64,000 bases of DNA from Corbicula japonica (taxonomy: Eukaryota > Mollusca > Bivalvia > Venerida > Cyrenidae), in the NCBI GenBank assembly GCA_038501625.1, contig JAZAYU010000002.1:15213702-15277701 (forward strand), in the 5' to 3' direction. Under the pieces are notes generated by a model. It saw only the letters and a list, made by a program, of their open reading frames with translations, made no database searches and had not been told where the DNA came from. Position numbers and translations under genes: made by a program. Each line of letters begins with the position of its first letter. The stretch's first letter is position 1. Shown piece by piece: positions 49,501 to 59,295 of this stretch.

Positions 49501-52500
49501 ACACCTTTATTGCGTGGGCGAAAGTGTAGATCCAGATCAGCCGGCACATCTGTGCCATCTGATCAGGATCTGCACTCTGTGCTTTTTGATTTGTAAGGTT
49601 ATTTCTGACCAAAATGTGACCAGTGCAGATCCTGATCTACATCTGATCTGGATCTACACTGGTTGCTCATGCGTAAAAATGTGTATTATATATGGAGGAA
49701 ACAGTTAATAAATGTCATGACCATATATTGCTCTTGGATGCATCTAGTGTTTAATCTAGTTTTCCACACTTAAAAATCCTTTGCCCATACCTAAAACGAG
49801 CTATCTAACTACATGTTATATAACACATTACTCTATTGTTACCCTTTACTCCATAAATACAGGTTTTATCATGTATACAAACAGTGAAAATCCAGATCAA
49901 GTGGCAAATGTATGCCATCTAATCTAGATCTAAACTGATTGCTTCTTGGTCAGAAAAAACAAACAGTTGAGATCCTGGTTATACAGCATGTATGTGCCAG
50001 CTGATCTGGATCTGCACTGTTTGCCCAGAGATATCACAGACATATCTCAGGGAGTAAAAGAATATGTTCCAAAGAATTACTAAACAACGCCACATCAAGC
50101 AGTTTAAATTTCTTGTATTTCAGTTGGAAGTAATGGAAATTGCTCTTGACAACTGTGGACCAAGTACAGAAAGAAGGCTGGCAATCATTGACAAGAATAG
50201 AGATCTGTATCTCACCTCGGTGAGAGTGTTTGGAACTGACAGAAAAACTGTCAAGTTGGGTATGTATGTGTCATAAACACATTTGTATTAATCTGTCCGA
50301 AATATGACTGTTTGAGATTGTCGTAATGATAGTGAGTTTGTTTAAGTCCAGATTAGCAAACTTGCCAAATTAAGTAAAAAAAAACTGTATTAGATTTTGG
50401 TGTAAGGTTAAAGTTATACGAATATGTCATCAATAGATTGAAATGGCAAAATATAATAAAGAAATAGTTGCTTTTAACTGTTGCCTATCTGCAATTACCA
50501 TTGTTGTTTTTTAATCTTTGGTATTAACCCTTTACTCGATTGGATATACAGCTGTTAAGCCTGAGTTAATTGGCTGTAAGCCTGAGTAAACAGTGTAGAT
50601 CCAGATTAGCTGGCACATCCATGCCATCAGATAAGGATCTACACTGTTGGCTTTAGATTCATCAGGCTTTTTCTGACCAAGAAGCTACTGATGTTGATCC
50701 AGATCAGAAGTGTTAGCTAATTTGGGATCTAAACTAGTCACACACAATAAAACATATATATTTGAAGTAAAGAGTTAAGTTGTTAGTAATGTGTCTCCTA
50801 CCAAAAAACTATGAGCTTTTTGCGTTGAGAAACATCTGAACCTGAATGTCATCAAGTCAATGTTTTCATCATTTTTTCCAGGAACGATGATCATGTCTCT
50901 GGCATGGAACGACACAACAAACATGCTTGCTGCCTTAGCTGATGGCAAGTTCACTGTATGGTATTATCCCAGTGCTGTGTATGTAGACAGAGACCTGCTT
51001 CCAAAGACAGTGTTTGAAAAAGAAGCAAGGTATTATATTTTATAGGTAGTTAATTAATTTCTGCAAAACACTTATACTACTGTGAAAAATATCCATTACA
51101 TTAGAAAATACCTATATCTACCTAGTAATTACTTAAAAATGACATTTTTTGCAATGACATAAAAATTAATGACTGTTAATTAGGTTAATTGATTTACGGA
51201 AATTTCCGTTACAGTTTTCCAGCGATAAACCGAATTTTTTCGGTTTGGTTTCTCCCATTATGTAAAAGAGCATTGAGATTCTGGATTTTAACACACTATT
51301 TTTGATATGCATATTCCACCTTTTTTTACAGAAGAAAGACCGTAACGTTAGATTACGTGTTTTACAGTCCTTTAACCGGGTTTCTTACCATGTTGAAAAT
51401 TCCGATTTTCATTAAAAGGTAGAATACCTGTAACGGACAAAAGCATATATGCTTTATTCAAACATACGCTTATCAATGGGCATTGAAAAAAATTTATGCA
51501 GATTTATGTTATGGGTTTTAAAATCGTAAAAAAAGCATACATTTAAATACGTTTCGGGCGTCCTCCAGTAAAACAGGGTCGGGTTTTGAGAAGACAAAAT
51601 TTTGTCATGTTTAAATACGTTTTGGGCATCCGTCTGGAAAACAGGGTCGGGCGCGGAAAGGATATGGACTGGCTCTAATTGATGGTTAACTAAAGCCCAA
51701 GATCATAAAACTAAAATGTAGACCAGTCTTAAATTACAAGCATCTGATTGGCTATAATGGAGACAAGTCTGTATTTCAGCCAAATTGAATTAGATACTTT
51801 AGATTTGTGACTGGTTTCCAATTTTTGTTAATGATCTTGGGGTCCAATCCGTTAACATAATTTAATTTCGTTTTCAGGTTAAATTTTAAATATTTTGAAA
51901 TGCTTACAAATACTTTTGTTGTTTTTTTTATGGAAACCCGGAGAAGTTAAATATTAAATATAAAAGATATACAAGAATGGAATTAACTATATATTCTGTT
52001 TGTCATGTATTGTCTCTTGTTATAATTTTAGTGAGTTTGGAAAGAACCCACAGCTGGTACAGTTTGTTGGTAATCACATTGTGATCCGACGAGCTGAGGG
52101 ATCACTGGTCAGTACGTCAATATCACCGTATCCAGCTATACTACACAGCTATGTACAGTCCAGCAGATGGGATGATGCTGTGAGGCTCTGCAGATTTGTC
52201 AAGGTAATACTGAAGATTTCATTAATGTTTGCTTTACTAAAGTAAGTTTTCTGCAATCAAAGCAATTACATGGCAGTCCTGATAAATATTGTATTATGAA
52301 ACTTATTCCTAAAGTATTCTTAAATTTGTTGTTAGGTCTTCTTCTAACAAACAAAATTACATCTAATGTCATAGACAAGCAAAAGAATGTTAAGGAATCG
52401 TGAGTATAAAGCTAGATGTAATTTTCCATTTGTTTATGAACAGCAAGATCACTCAACCACTACCAAGATTTCCTGGTACCCATTTACAGCTCGGCCATTG

Positions 52501-55086
52501 TGGTTTCAAACCAGAGCAATTACTATATAGGTGACTGCTTGTAAACTTTAGCAATTGAGTGATTAAGGGTTTGATTTTTGCATATTTCCCACTTAGCAGT
52601 GTGCGTGAAATAAAATCCTGGTAATTTTAATCACATAAAACATTATCAAAAAGAGTTATACATGTTCAGGGATGTATGTCTGCACGAAAGTATTATTTGC
52701 TTTAAATTCACACAAATAAGGCAATGCAAAATTAATTAATACAACAGTAATTTATTTCTGATTGTAGGATGAGATGTTATGGGCGTGTCTGGCAGCTATG
52801 TCAGCCTATGGAAAGGAGTTGAACACAGCGGAGATATCATACGCTGCCATACAGGAGGCAGATAAAGTACAGTTCATACTGAACATCAAAGATATACCAG
52901 TGAAAGATGCTAGAAATGCTGAAATGGCCTTGTTATGTGGCAGCCCGCAGGATGCTGAGGGAATTCTGTTACAAGCTGGACTGATCTTCAGAGCCATACT
53001 GCTTAATATCCAACTGTATAATTGGGACAGGTGGGTGATTTGTGTTTCATTGGGAAAGGTGTGTATGACATTGTTTAATTTGTGTATGCTTGGGGCAGGT
53101 GAATTATATATTATAACTTGATAAATTAAGAATTTGAGCCACCAAACAAAGTAATAATTAAATTTTCATTGCAGAAAATTTGTATTTTCTTTTGATTTAA
53201 TAGTCAGATACAGAAAATAACAGGGGCCACATATATAGTTTAAAACATTTTCTTATTTTGCACACCACCTAAAATCACAAGTGCTCCTTTTCTTAATTTA
53301 TGTCGTCAAACCTGTTTTTAGCAGCCACCCAAGGGAGTGACAAAGAGTGGCTGCTGAAAACAGGTGGCTGTTATAGACAGTAAAAAATTAGAACAAAATG
53401 TCAGTTTAGGTCATATTCAAACTGGCTGTTTAAGACAGGTGGTTGCTGTGATTGCAGGTTGCTGCTAAGGCAGGTTTCACTGTATTAACATCATGTTAAC
53501 TTTCACAGAAGTTAACTTACTTCCAAATGAAGCTTTTAAATGACTTTTGTAATTATTGTAAGGAAAGAATAAACTTGCTTCAGACAGTGTAATATGTATG
53601 GTTATATTGCCTCCCAAACAAAGCCTTGATATTGATCACATTTGTTTACCTGTTTGAACAATAAGATGTAGTTATTTTAAACAGGCTTATATGTTTCATT
53701 ATATTTATTCAAGATATGAAGAAACACAAACTTTGAAGATGATTCTAGTATTTCCCTTTTCATGCTTTTCCCAGAAGAAATTATTCCAAAATCCCATTTG
53801 CAACATGAGATGCAGAACCACATGCACTGTAACCTGGAGAGTTCCTTTGCAGATTTTCATTAAGATATTGTGAAAATGTCATTATGCGTTTCTTTAATCT
53901 GTTAATATCCCTGGTTTATAATTATAAAATTGTTTTATTGTTTTACAGAGCATTGGAGCTGGCCGTGAAACACAAGACACATGTAGATACCGTGCTGGGT
54001 TATAGACAGAAATACATGACACAGTATGGCAAACAGGAAACTAATAAACGCTTCTTACAGTACAAGGAAGGGGTATGTATTTAAATGTTATTTCTACAAA
54101 TGGTATTTGTTGACTAAGATGGTAGACTTGGAAAGTTTTGAAGGGAAAGAAAGTCAGATGTTAAATGGTACGGTTTTGTAGTCAGTGGTTCATAGGAAGT
54201 ATAACACACTTAGACAGAGTAAAATACAGAATATTTTAGCCCTTTATTCAATTGGATACAGCATGCAATCCCATATGTGACCCACTTACCAGAGTAGATC
54301 CAGATTGGCCTGCACATCCAAACACTCTGATCAGAATCAACACTGTTTGATTTAGAATTTGCAGTTTGATCTGGAACTACACTTGACGCACAGGCAATAT
54401 AACCCTTTTCTCTTTACATACATGTTTTATCCATTTGGGATCACTATAGATCCTGATCAGCTGGCAACTTGGCACAGATCTGCCAACTGATCTGGATCTA
54501 AACTGTTTACCTATGTAATAACAGCCATGTATCATTGAGTAAATGGTTAAACAGGAGTGACAGCTACTTGTGATGGTTAGATATTGAATCTCAAGCATCT
54601 TATAGAGAGTTGGAATAGAGACTAGAGATTTTAGTCTCGTCTCCAGTCTTTGTGTTATGATCTTGGACCCAGCCTTTGACTTTGTTTTATGAAAATCATT
54701 ATTGTTTACAGCTTGTGTTAAAATGTTGATGGTTTTCATCTAATATTTGTATAGATTTTATATTTGATGAAATTTCTATGCCCTAACAGGCACTTTTCCG
54801 ATCAATAACTAGACAGTTACGTGGCATACAATCCTCAGAATAGGTAGGGAGGTTTGTCATCACATGTAGATGACCCCTGTTGATTTTGAGGTCTGTAGGT
54901 CAAAGGTCAAGTTCACAGTGACCTTCAATCAAATAACAGCAGATTACAGATAACATCTCTTTGTTACAGATTGAAATAGACTGGGAGAAGATAGAAGCAA
55001 AGATAGAGATGGAATACCAGAAGGAGAGAGAGCGACCTGAGAGACCTGCAGTAACATCAGCTCCAAAACCTGCCGTGCGCACTTAG
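22565..55086 (+). CDS. IFT80: Intraflagellar transport protein 80 (IFT-B), complete, 16 coding exons
   Basis: Exons: 22565-22601, 29861-30085, 38663-38842, 39224-39423, 41593-41730, 43031-43155, 43967-44140, 45231-45305, 45955-46118, 47056-47120, 50124-50259, 50882-51029, 52032-52203, 52768-53030, 53949-54072, 54970-55086 (TAG). They sum to 2343 bases, 780 residues plus stop; human IFT80 has 777 and aligns along its whole length. The first propeller is WD40-like ([76 protein letters not shown]). A second propeller contains [23 protein letters not shown] and [19 protein letters not shown] helical C-terminus runs from about residue 590 ([31 protein letters not shown]). IFT80 is a peripheral IFT-B subunit acting in anterograde transport along the axoneme. 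The start is the first ATG and gives MRLK, as in human. Every intron is GT-AG except the first. Transposons in introns 1, 2, 4, 9 and 10 stretch the gene to 32.5 kb without breaking an exon. Confidence 0.97.
22619..25118. other. 5' part of IFT80 intron 1, no gene seen
   Basis: No supported coding sequence. A small GC-rich patch with GGCCGGCGCCATTTTGG lies at about 23580. The 69-residue frame at 24154-24363 is unassigned. Confidence 0.6.
25119..26326 (+). mobile_element. Tc1/mariner-like element with 29-base inverted repeats
   Basis: The left terminus starts CACTCGTCAAAAGTTCTAAG. The right terminus, read inward, starts CACTAGTCAAAAGTTCTAAG. The arms match at 28 of 29 positions and TA flanks both sides. 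The total of 1208 bases fits a mariner-sized element, but no DDE/D transposase is visible. The only sizeable frame is the 127-residue one at 25672-26055. Confidence 0.75.
25672..26055 (+). CDS. 127-residue open frame inside the mariner-like element, function unknown
   Basis: The frame begins [13 protein letters not shown] and ends KLHYFH. It is rich in Lys, Ile and Asn, with five Cys and a predicted helical C-terminal third ([20 protein letters not shown]). I recognise no transposase or other family. It may be unrelated cargo of a non-autonomous element or chance coding in AT-rich DNA. The antisense frame at 25980-25732 is a shadow. Confidence 0.3.
   Translation: MLDKCSITKIYRNSINFKSELFENDVYLDKKRVRKLVNFIEMNTFFFVRKGCYTSIIENCIIPNCLTIQKLLAKNIVKKHGSFSLKSCINVMDKIEKSALAHQALQTIKKLQEAISVQWNEKLHYFH
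26703..27993. mobile_element. hAT-like non-autonomous element
   Basis: Perfect 14-base inverted termini CAGGGCTTTTTCAG lie at 26703 and end at 27993. Flanks share only CAGG, so the target duplication is not clear. It holds short basic open frames (27183-27392, [19 protein letters not shown]; and 27657-27863) that may be transposase remnants, but neither can be assigned. An eleven-G run lies near 27673. Confidence 0.6.
27363..27477. repeat. Long imperfect hairpin inside the hAT-like element
   Basis: Arms at 27370-27406 (…CTGTTTTGCGGGAAC) and 27421-27459 (GTTCCCGCCAAAACAG…) pair over nearly 40 bases with a 14-base loop that is itself self-complementary. Outer bases extend the pairing to AGATGGAAAA / TTTTTCTATCT. 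Confidence 0.75.
28071..28253. repeat. Short inverted-repeat element
   Basis: The left arm GTATATGGATGAATTCTGAT at 28071 pairs imperfectly with the right arm near 28224-28253 (AATTAGAATTCATG...ATATAC). The 183-base length suits a small MITE. Confidence 0.45.
28254..29840. other. 3' part of IFT80 intron 1, no gene seen
   Basis: The phrase AGGGAGAAGTGACTTCTCCC near 28440 is self-complementary, and a related GCGAAGT...ACTTCGC motif lies near 29470. Possible worn transposon ends; no partner end was found. Confidence 0.45.
30690..31152 (+). repeat. Left 463-base direct repeat of the unclassified element
   Basis: It starts AGGTCAGAGACC and ends GTCCTCTGACCT. By eye it matches 32832-33294 base for base. 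The unit has its own 9-base inverted ends, so it could be an element in its own right. Confidence 0.85.
32832..33294 (+). repeat. Right 463-base direct repeat of the unclassified element
   Basis: Same length, orientation and apparent sequence as 30690-31152. Its outer edge abuts the hAT transposase coding sequence at 33295. Confidence 0.85.
36150..37651 (+). mobile_element. Tandem-repeat-bearing mobile element in the hAT intron
   Basis: It opens with a perfect palindrome at 36151-36180 (TATGCTCCCC...GGGGAGCATA), followed by TAGTTGTCGC and a GTCC-rich tract (36197-36250). About eight imperfect tandem units with a period near 156 bases follow. The shared phrase around GCACAAGAACCATAACTC recurs near 36341, 36495, 36652, 36808, 36964, 37112, 37267 and 37422. 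The far end carries GGGGAGCATAACC and GACGGCTCTTG. The layout of unique head, tandem core and unique tail resembles repeat families widespread in bivalves. No protein is encoded. Confidence 0.65.
39700..41341. mobile_element. DNA transposon with long inverted repeats, TA target site, IFT80 intron 4
   Basis: The left terminus starts ATAGACATTTATAAGTTAAT and the right terminus, read inward, TTAGACATTTATAAGTTAAT. Near-identity runs about 33 bases and looser matching reaches about 80 (both arms contain GGGGG then TTCTCAAAA). TA flanks both sides. The 1642 bases are rich in CG-containing motifs around 40500-40560 and 40950-41060. No transposase was recognised. Confidence 0.7.
42758..42975. repeat. 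TTAA-type element, copy 17
   Basis: TTACCCTTTCTGCCATATAT to AATGCCAATGGGTTAA, ending 55 bases before IFT80 exon 6. Confidence 0.8.
43195..43290. repeat. TTAA-type element, copy 18 (fragment)
   Basis: AAGCCTTTACTGAATACATA start and a GATCAGATGGCA body only. Confidence 0.5.
43477..43862. repeat. TTAA-type element, copy 19, split by a hairpin
   Basis: ACCCTTTCTCTCATGG at the left, hairpin copy 11 in the middle, CCATGGAGTCAAGGGTT at the right. Confidence 0.8.
43566..43712. repeat. Hairpin family, copy 11, nested in a TTAA-type element
   Basis: Near-perfect B-type hairpin in IFT80 intron 6. Confidence 0.88.
44378..44670. repeat. Repeat related to the 36150-37651 type
   Basis: A GTCGCCTGACTAGGCGACAT palindrome opens it. 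CTCCAAACTTGGTATGCATG then occurs twice, near 44471 and 44633, with a GTGCACAAGAACCATAACTC phrase between that matches the 156-base unit. The two minus-strand frames here are repeat-derived. Confidence 0.55.
44675..44745. repeat. TTAA-type element, copy 20 (fragment)
   Basis: AGTGTAGATCCTGATCACAT and CTGATCTGGTTATATACTG only. Confidence 0.5.
45498..45728. repeat. TTAA-type element, copy 21
   Basis: Full-length; GCCCTTATATACATCTTTAT to TATATATGAAGGAAAAGTTAA. Confidence 0.75.
45805..45932. repeat. TTAA-type element, copy 22 (right half)
   Basis: AACAGTGTAGATTCTGATGG to AGAATAAAGGGTTT, ending 23 bases before IFT80 exon 9. Confidence 0.7.
46446..46588. repeat. TTAA-type element, copy 23
   Basis: Internally deleted; right end TATGGAGTAAAGTGTTAA. 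Confidence 0.7.
46624..47040. repeat. Foldback element in IFT80 intron 9
   Basis: The main palindrome spans about 46890-47040: GTTTTTACCAGTGTAAGATA on the left pairs with TATCTTACACTAGTAAAAAC on the right. An inner stem around TGGCTTCGCCAC sits near 46955. Diverged matching sequence (CTAGTGAAATATAG) starts near 46624, and a GGCGCCATTT motif lies at about 46815. It ends just before exon 10, overlapping the upstream part of that intron's 3' region. Confidence 0.6.
47150..48194. mobile_element. Inverted-repeat transposon, 6-base target duplication, IFT80 intron 10
   Basis: Termini CAGTCTACGCGAA at 47150 and TTCGCATTGACTG at 48194 are inverted with two mismatches. AATTAT directly flanks both ends. 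Inside lie CCTGTCGCAACC-type and GGACATGTCCGG motifs near the two ends. No protein was recognised. Confidence 0.6.
48533..49467. mobile_element. TTCGAA-rich hAT-like MITE, IFT80 intron 10
   Basis: The left end TAGGAATGTAAACG and right end CATCCCTA (inward TAGGGATGGCAA) are inverted. Both ends carry repeated GAACATTCGAAT phrases. Flanks CTAGAATG and CTAGATAC partly match as an 8-base target site. No coding potential was found. Confidence 0.5.
49481..49709. repeat. TTAA-type element, copy 24, reference copy
   Basis: The best-preserved copy. It starts TTAACCCTTTCCTCCATGGA and ends ATATATGGAGGAAACAGTTAA. Each half is itself an inverted repeat built from AGTGTAGATCCAGATCAG...GATCAGGATCTGCACT. The TTAA at each edge suggests a TTAA target site, as used by piggyBac-type elements; the superfamily is inference. 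Confidence 0.88.
49837..50061. repeat. TTAA-type element, copy 25
   Basis: TTACCCTTTACTCCATAAAT to CAGGGAGTAAAAGAA, 62 bases before IFT80 exon 11. Confidence 0.8.
50524..50776. repeat. TTAA-type element, copy 26
   Basis: TTAACCCTTTACTCGATTGG to TTTGAAGTAAAGAGTTAA, with a short duplication of the GTAAGCCTGAGT phrase near 50550-50585. Confidence 0.8.
51535..51660. repeat. Imperfect direct duplication of about 70 bases
   Basis: TTTAAATACGTTTCGGGCGT... and TTTAAATACGTTTTGGGCAT... each lead to AAACAGGGTCGGG. Confidence 0.5.
51694..51842. repeat. Hairpin family, copy 12
   Basis: Old, diverged A-type copy in IFT80 intron 12. Confidence 0.7.
53300..53483. repeat. Dispersed GACCACT-type repeat, inverted
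   Basis: AGCAGCCACCCAAGGGAGTG through GCAGGTTTCACTGTA, with AGTGGCTGCTGAAAACAGGT repeated in the middle. It is in IFT80 intron 14. Confidence 0.5.
54237..54551. repeat. TTAA-type elements, copies 27 and 28 in tandem
   Basis: One copy runs from TTAGCCCTTTATTCAATTGG to about 54400. A second starts ACCCTTTTCTCTTTACAT and ends GAGTAAATGGTTAA. Confidence 0.7.
54570..54668. repeat. Hairpin family, copy 13
   Basis: Degenerate copy; only AATCTCAAGCATCT and TTATGATCTTGGACC phrases remain clear. Confidence 0.55.
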
Positions 55087-55162
55087 TAGTGGTGGAGCAG
55101 TAGAACCAAGCAGAATAAGGGGCCAACTTCAGAGACCAAGAACAAACATTCTGTTGATAATT

Positions 55163-55413
55163 AGAACAATTTAACCTCTTTCTCCAGATATATGCCTTTA
55201 GGGTATGGGTGAACAGTGTAGAACCAGATCAGCCACACATCCGTGCCATCTGATCAAGATCTGCACCGTTCGCTTTTTGATCTGTTAGTTTATTTCTAAC
55301 TAAATTCAAACAGTAAAGATCCTGATCAGACAGCATAAATGTGCCAGCAGGTCTGGATCAACACTGGTCGCACATGCAAATAAAATATGTATATATGGAG
55401 TTAAAGGTTTAAT
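55163..55413. repeat. TTAA-type element, copy 29, in the IFT80 3' untranslated region or just beyond
   Basis: TTTAACCTCTTTCTCCAGAT to TATATGGAGTTAAAGGTTTAA, starting 77 bases after the IFT80 stop. It brings an AATAAA at 55379 that could act as a poly(A) signal. Confidence 0.8.
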
Positions 55414-56539
55414 TGAGGTTAAGACAAAAGGCAAGGTTGAAAACTTGTTACAACTGTAGCAAACTGTGCAAAGTAGCAAACATTAACTGGAATTAGATTT
55501 ATGATTAATTGTTAATCAGTTTGCTTCAACAAAATGAAATGGAGAAAATGAATAAGATTTCCATAAGAACTTAAATCCTTATTGGCCTCTGCATCATTTG
55601 CATTAAATCAGCTGTGATATATGTAAGATCTGGCATTATTTGGTGAAAATCCAGAAACTCTTCTACCCAGTGTGAATAGCTTCAAAAGGGTGCAACAATT
55701 GCAAACGGCAAACAGTAACTTTTAAAAGCTTATTATAAGAAACTTATTTTAGTTTAAAATACCTGTTGTTGGCCGGGATTGAGTGAAGAAATATAATGAC
55801 CTGTGGGTGTGTTTATGATTGCATGCTCAGTTTAGACAACAATTTAAAATGCAATTGCTACCTAGCACACACTTGAGCAAAAGAAAATAAAAAAATATTA
55901 ATAAATTCTCAATTGGAGCATTAGTTTGTCTAAAAAAAAACATAAACATACTGGTCTTTCACATGAATACATTGGTAGTTGAATACATTTATTTATGAAA
56001 AAGAATTCTTGCCAACATTAAGTATTTCTGGTATTAATGCATTTTGAAAAATATTTAGCTTATTTTTGTCCTTTGCATTGGTTGCCTCTTATTTATTATG
56101 CTTATACATTCCGTCCAGTCAAATTATTGTATCATGTACATGATTTTCTTTGAGTGTTTTGTTAGGGATATGATATGCATACATGACACATTAATTCTCA
56201 TCTGTACCACTCATCTTTTACATTAAAATTAGAATAAAGTCTAAATAAATACTTGAACTTGGTTGACATGTTTATAGTCGTTCAATATCCCAAGCCATCT
56301 AAACTGGGTGCAATGCAGGGGCTGTCATTTCCTGGTTGGAAGTACAAGCAACAGCATCACTTATTAAGGTACTTAAATAATGCGTGCATAGAGCGTGTGT
56401 TTGCTGTATATTGGTTTGGGCCACTTGGGAGGCCGAAAAGTAGTTGCATGTGATCGAACATTGACCCTGGCTATAAACCAGCGTGGTTTGAAAGTTATAT
56501 CGGCATTCAGCAAGAAGTGCACTTTTTAGTGTATTTATA

Positions 56540-57073
56540 CTGAACAAAAATAAAAAGTATCCACTTTTTTTTGCTTATATTCTCTTTAACACATTTTCAT
56601 TTAATCACGAACACTTTGAATGGTGTTTTGATACTTAATCTCAGTTGTTTTTAAGTAAAGTTGTTCATGAACATAATCTTCTACACCAAGAACTTAGCAA
56701 CTGTCAGTTGAATAACAATTAATAATGAGTTGCAAAACACTACATATTCAATTAAAAGGGAGGTAATTGGAAATGGTTGGATTTTATAGTGTTGTTTGTT
56801 GAGAACTAGATGTTTTATTGATGAATGTTTTGTAATTTTATTGATCACAAGAGGTGGAGAAATTGATTCAATTCCAATAAATGTAAATTCTTTAAAGAAC
56901 TACTGATTTTTCCTGGAAAGATAACTAAGTTGTGGCTGCAGATTTTCAAGAAAATTTTATCTCTGCAATGTTAACAGAGATGCAAAATTTGTCACATATA
57001 GAATTTTGAGTTTTCATTTTCAAATTATATAAAATTGAAGATAGGAAAGTGGATACTTTTTATTTTTGTTGAG
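56540..57073 (+). mobile_element. mariner-type MITE, copy 2
   Basis: Inverted ends CTGAACAAAAATAAAAAGTA and CTCAACAAAAATAAAAAGTA (inward), TA flanks, 534 bases. It is the same family as 638-1177, in the opposite orientation. Confidence 0.8.
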
Positions 57074-58209
57074 TATACTTTTAGTGCTTATAGAGTTTGG
57101 GTTCTTGGGGGTGGGTAAGTTGGTTTCACTTCTCATACCGGAAATTAGGTACATGACCTGGAAGCCGACCAAGGCAACGGTGCCAGAGGTGCGTTTAAGA
57201 TATTGTAGTATGCACGAAAAGGACTCCACAAGTCAAAGATGGAAAACATTTAGTATGCTAGATACCACAACATTCAAGGGCCTAATGTTGTTCCCTGATT
57301 AAAAACACATGTTGTAACTCTGACATTAGCTATTAATGAGAAAATTTATATTGGTAAAGCAGAATTTGAGGTCCCCATCCCCGCTCAGCTCTCCACATCA
57401 CCCCGGCGCCATTGTTTTTTCATAACTACTAATTTCAGACGTGGCTTATGAATGAACAAAAACATTTTCCGTTTAAACATTTTTTTAAACATAAAGTTTG
57501 AATACAAAAAAAACTGGAAAAGGTTTAGCAGCCAATCAAAACCATAAGACAAAAGATGGTCTTAATAAAGATAATCTGTGAACAAAAATGGAGTAATGGG
57601 GCATAAATGTGACCCGGAAAAAATGCCAGTTTCTTAACAGTTTCTATGTAAGTAAAAGGGAAAATAGGGTGACTATTTTCAAAGTCAAAAAGGACCAAAA
57701 TTTCATTAAGATAAAATAAAAATAAAATTCTTAATAGTGAGATTTTTTTCTTTAATTTGTACTATGGGTTTTTCGAATGATTAAAAAATAAATTTGTAGT
57801 AAAGAAAAAACTGAATTGTTCCTTCATAATTCATTGAGAAATCATTATCAATTTTTGCTGACCGGTTGATTTTCAAAGTTGTGACTTTTTTTTCATTTTT
57901 TCAAACCTATGGTTTTTAATCCGTATAAATTCCAGTTTGAATGAAACCCCTATCTTCATGGTCTTGGACAAGAAGTCGGGGGCATTAGTTACACTGTGTT
58001 GACATGCCCTTGTTTTATTTAAATTAATGCCTGACTGTGGTTATCAACTTAAATATATATCTTGTTAACTAAATTTTAATATCAAATTTTCAACCACTGT
58101 AAAAATTGCTAATGATTCTCAACAATTGTTTGATTTTCACGCTTTATTTCTCTAATATTACTTCAGATTATACTTTATCAGTTTAACAAAATGTTAACAG
58201 ACAGCTGGC

Positions 58210-58303
58210 CTGAAGGTTATAAAGCTGATATTGGACCAGTCGCCATTTCAGCCAATCAGATGCTCGAGATTTCAGACTGGTTTCCATGCTCAGATTTGTA
58301 ACC
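58210..58303. repeat. Hairpin family, copy 14
   Basis: B-type with most of the left arm missing. Confidence 0.75.
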
Positions 58304-59295
58304 CAAACCGTGTGCTCAAAACATGCAGTCACATGTACAGAAAAACCACTGTTATTTATTTTATTATCTTTTTATTTTATTTGTCTCACTGTCAAATTTA
58401 AAGGGCTAATTCACTTTTGAACAAAGACAACTTGCCTTCAAACACCACATCCGTGTTTTCCACTGAGTGGTATTTGATGACAGGTTTGACTGTACTGTAA
58501 CAGGAAAAAAAACACTTATTTGTTAATAATAATGAAAATTATAATGTCTTGTAAAGTAAGTTTATGGAATGATTGCAACATTTCAGCAGCCATATTGGAC
58601 ATCTTTCCAACAAGTTTGACGCTGACAACATGCTGTTCAGAAATCTTCGGATCCTGCCAAACATTTTTATTTGTAACAGATGCACTTCTTATGTTTTATA
58701 GATCTTTATTTGATGGAAACTAGAAAATATAAACTGAATCCATTCGCAGCATGATAGGTGGTATGGTAAAAACCAGCTGGTCATCTTCCGTGTATATCAG
58801 CCGAAGACATCAGCCGAAGACACTACACAGCCTACATCAATGATTAAGTATTCGTTAAACTGCAGTTTGGCTGTTTTAAATAGATTGATTTTGAGAAACA
58901 ATGTCAAAAGATGATAAAAATGTGTGAGGAGATTATGTGTCAAATATGCTACTCAAAATTTGATAGGGACCGCTTACCGTTTTATCCCGGATTATTGCCC
59001 CTACCAAGTTTCAACCGCTGTTCCGCTTCAACAGTTATTCGGCCCATGCCTTTTTGGTACAAAACTGATGTCAAATGAACACATTTTCAGAATCACAGCA
59101 AATATTTTATCGTTTCAACCTTATGTAAAGAATAAACACAATCTTTTAACTGATCCTTTTCAAATTTTGAGTAGTATATAAGTATTTTCTGAGAATTCAA
59201 AACTAAAAGATTTTATTAAAGAAAGAATCTACAGCATCCCAAAGCTGGGAATTCTCCGATTTTGTCACATGAGATGTATGTTTGACGCGGTAAAA

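Larger units (their letters stand above)
55414..59295. other. Intergenic stretch between IFT80 and the PLD-like gene
   Basis: Contains MITE copy 2 and hairpin copy 14. The two genes converge here. Frames at 56253-56453 and 57066-57302 (PEIRYMTWKPTKATVPEVRL) have no family I recognise. The IFT80 poly(A) site is not certain; AATAAA occurs at 55379 and again near 55885 and 56232. Confidence 0.55.

Noticed and set aside
57066..57302. 78-residue frame containing PEIRYMTWKPTKATVPEVRL as a gene
   Set aside because: It begins in the end of a MITE, has no recognised family and no splice context.
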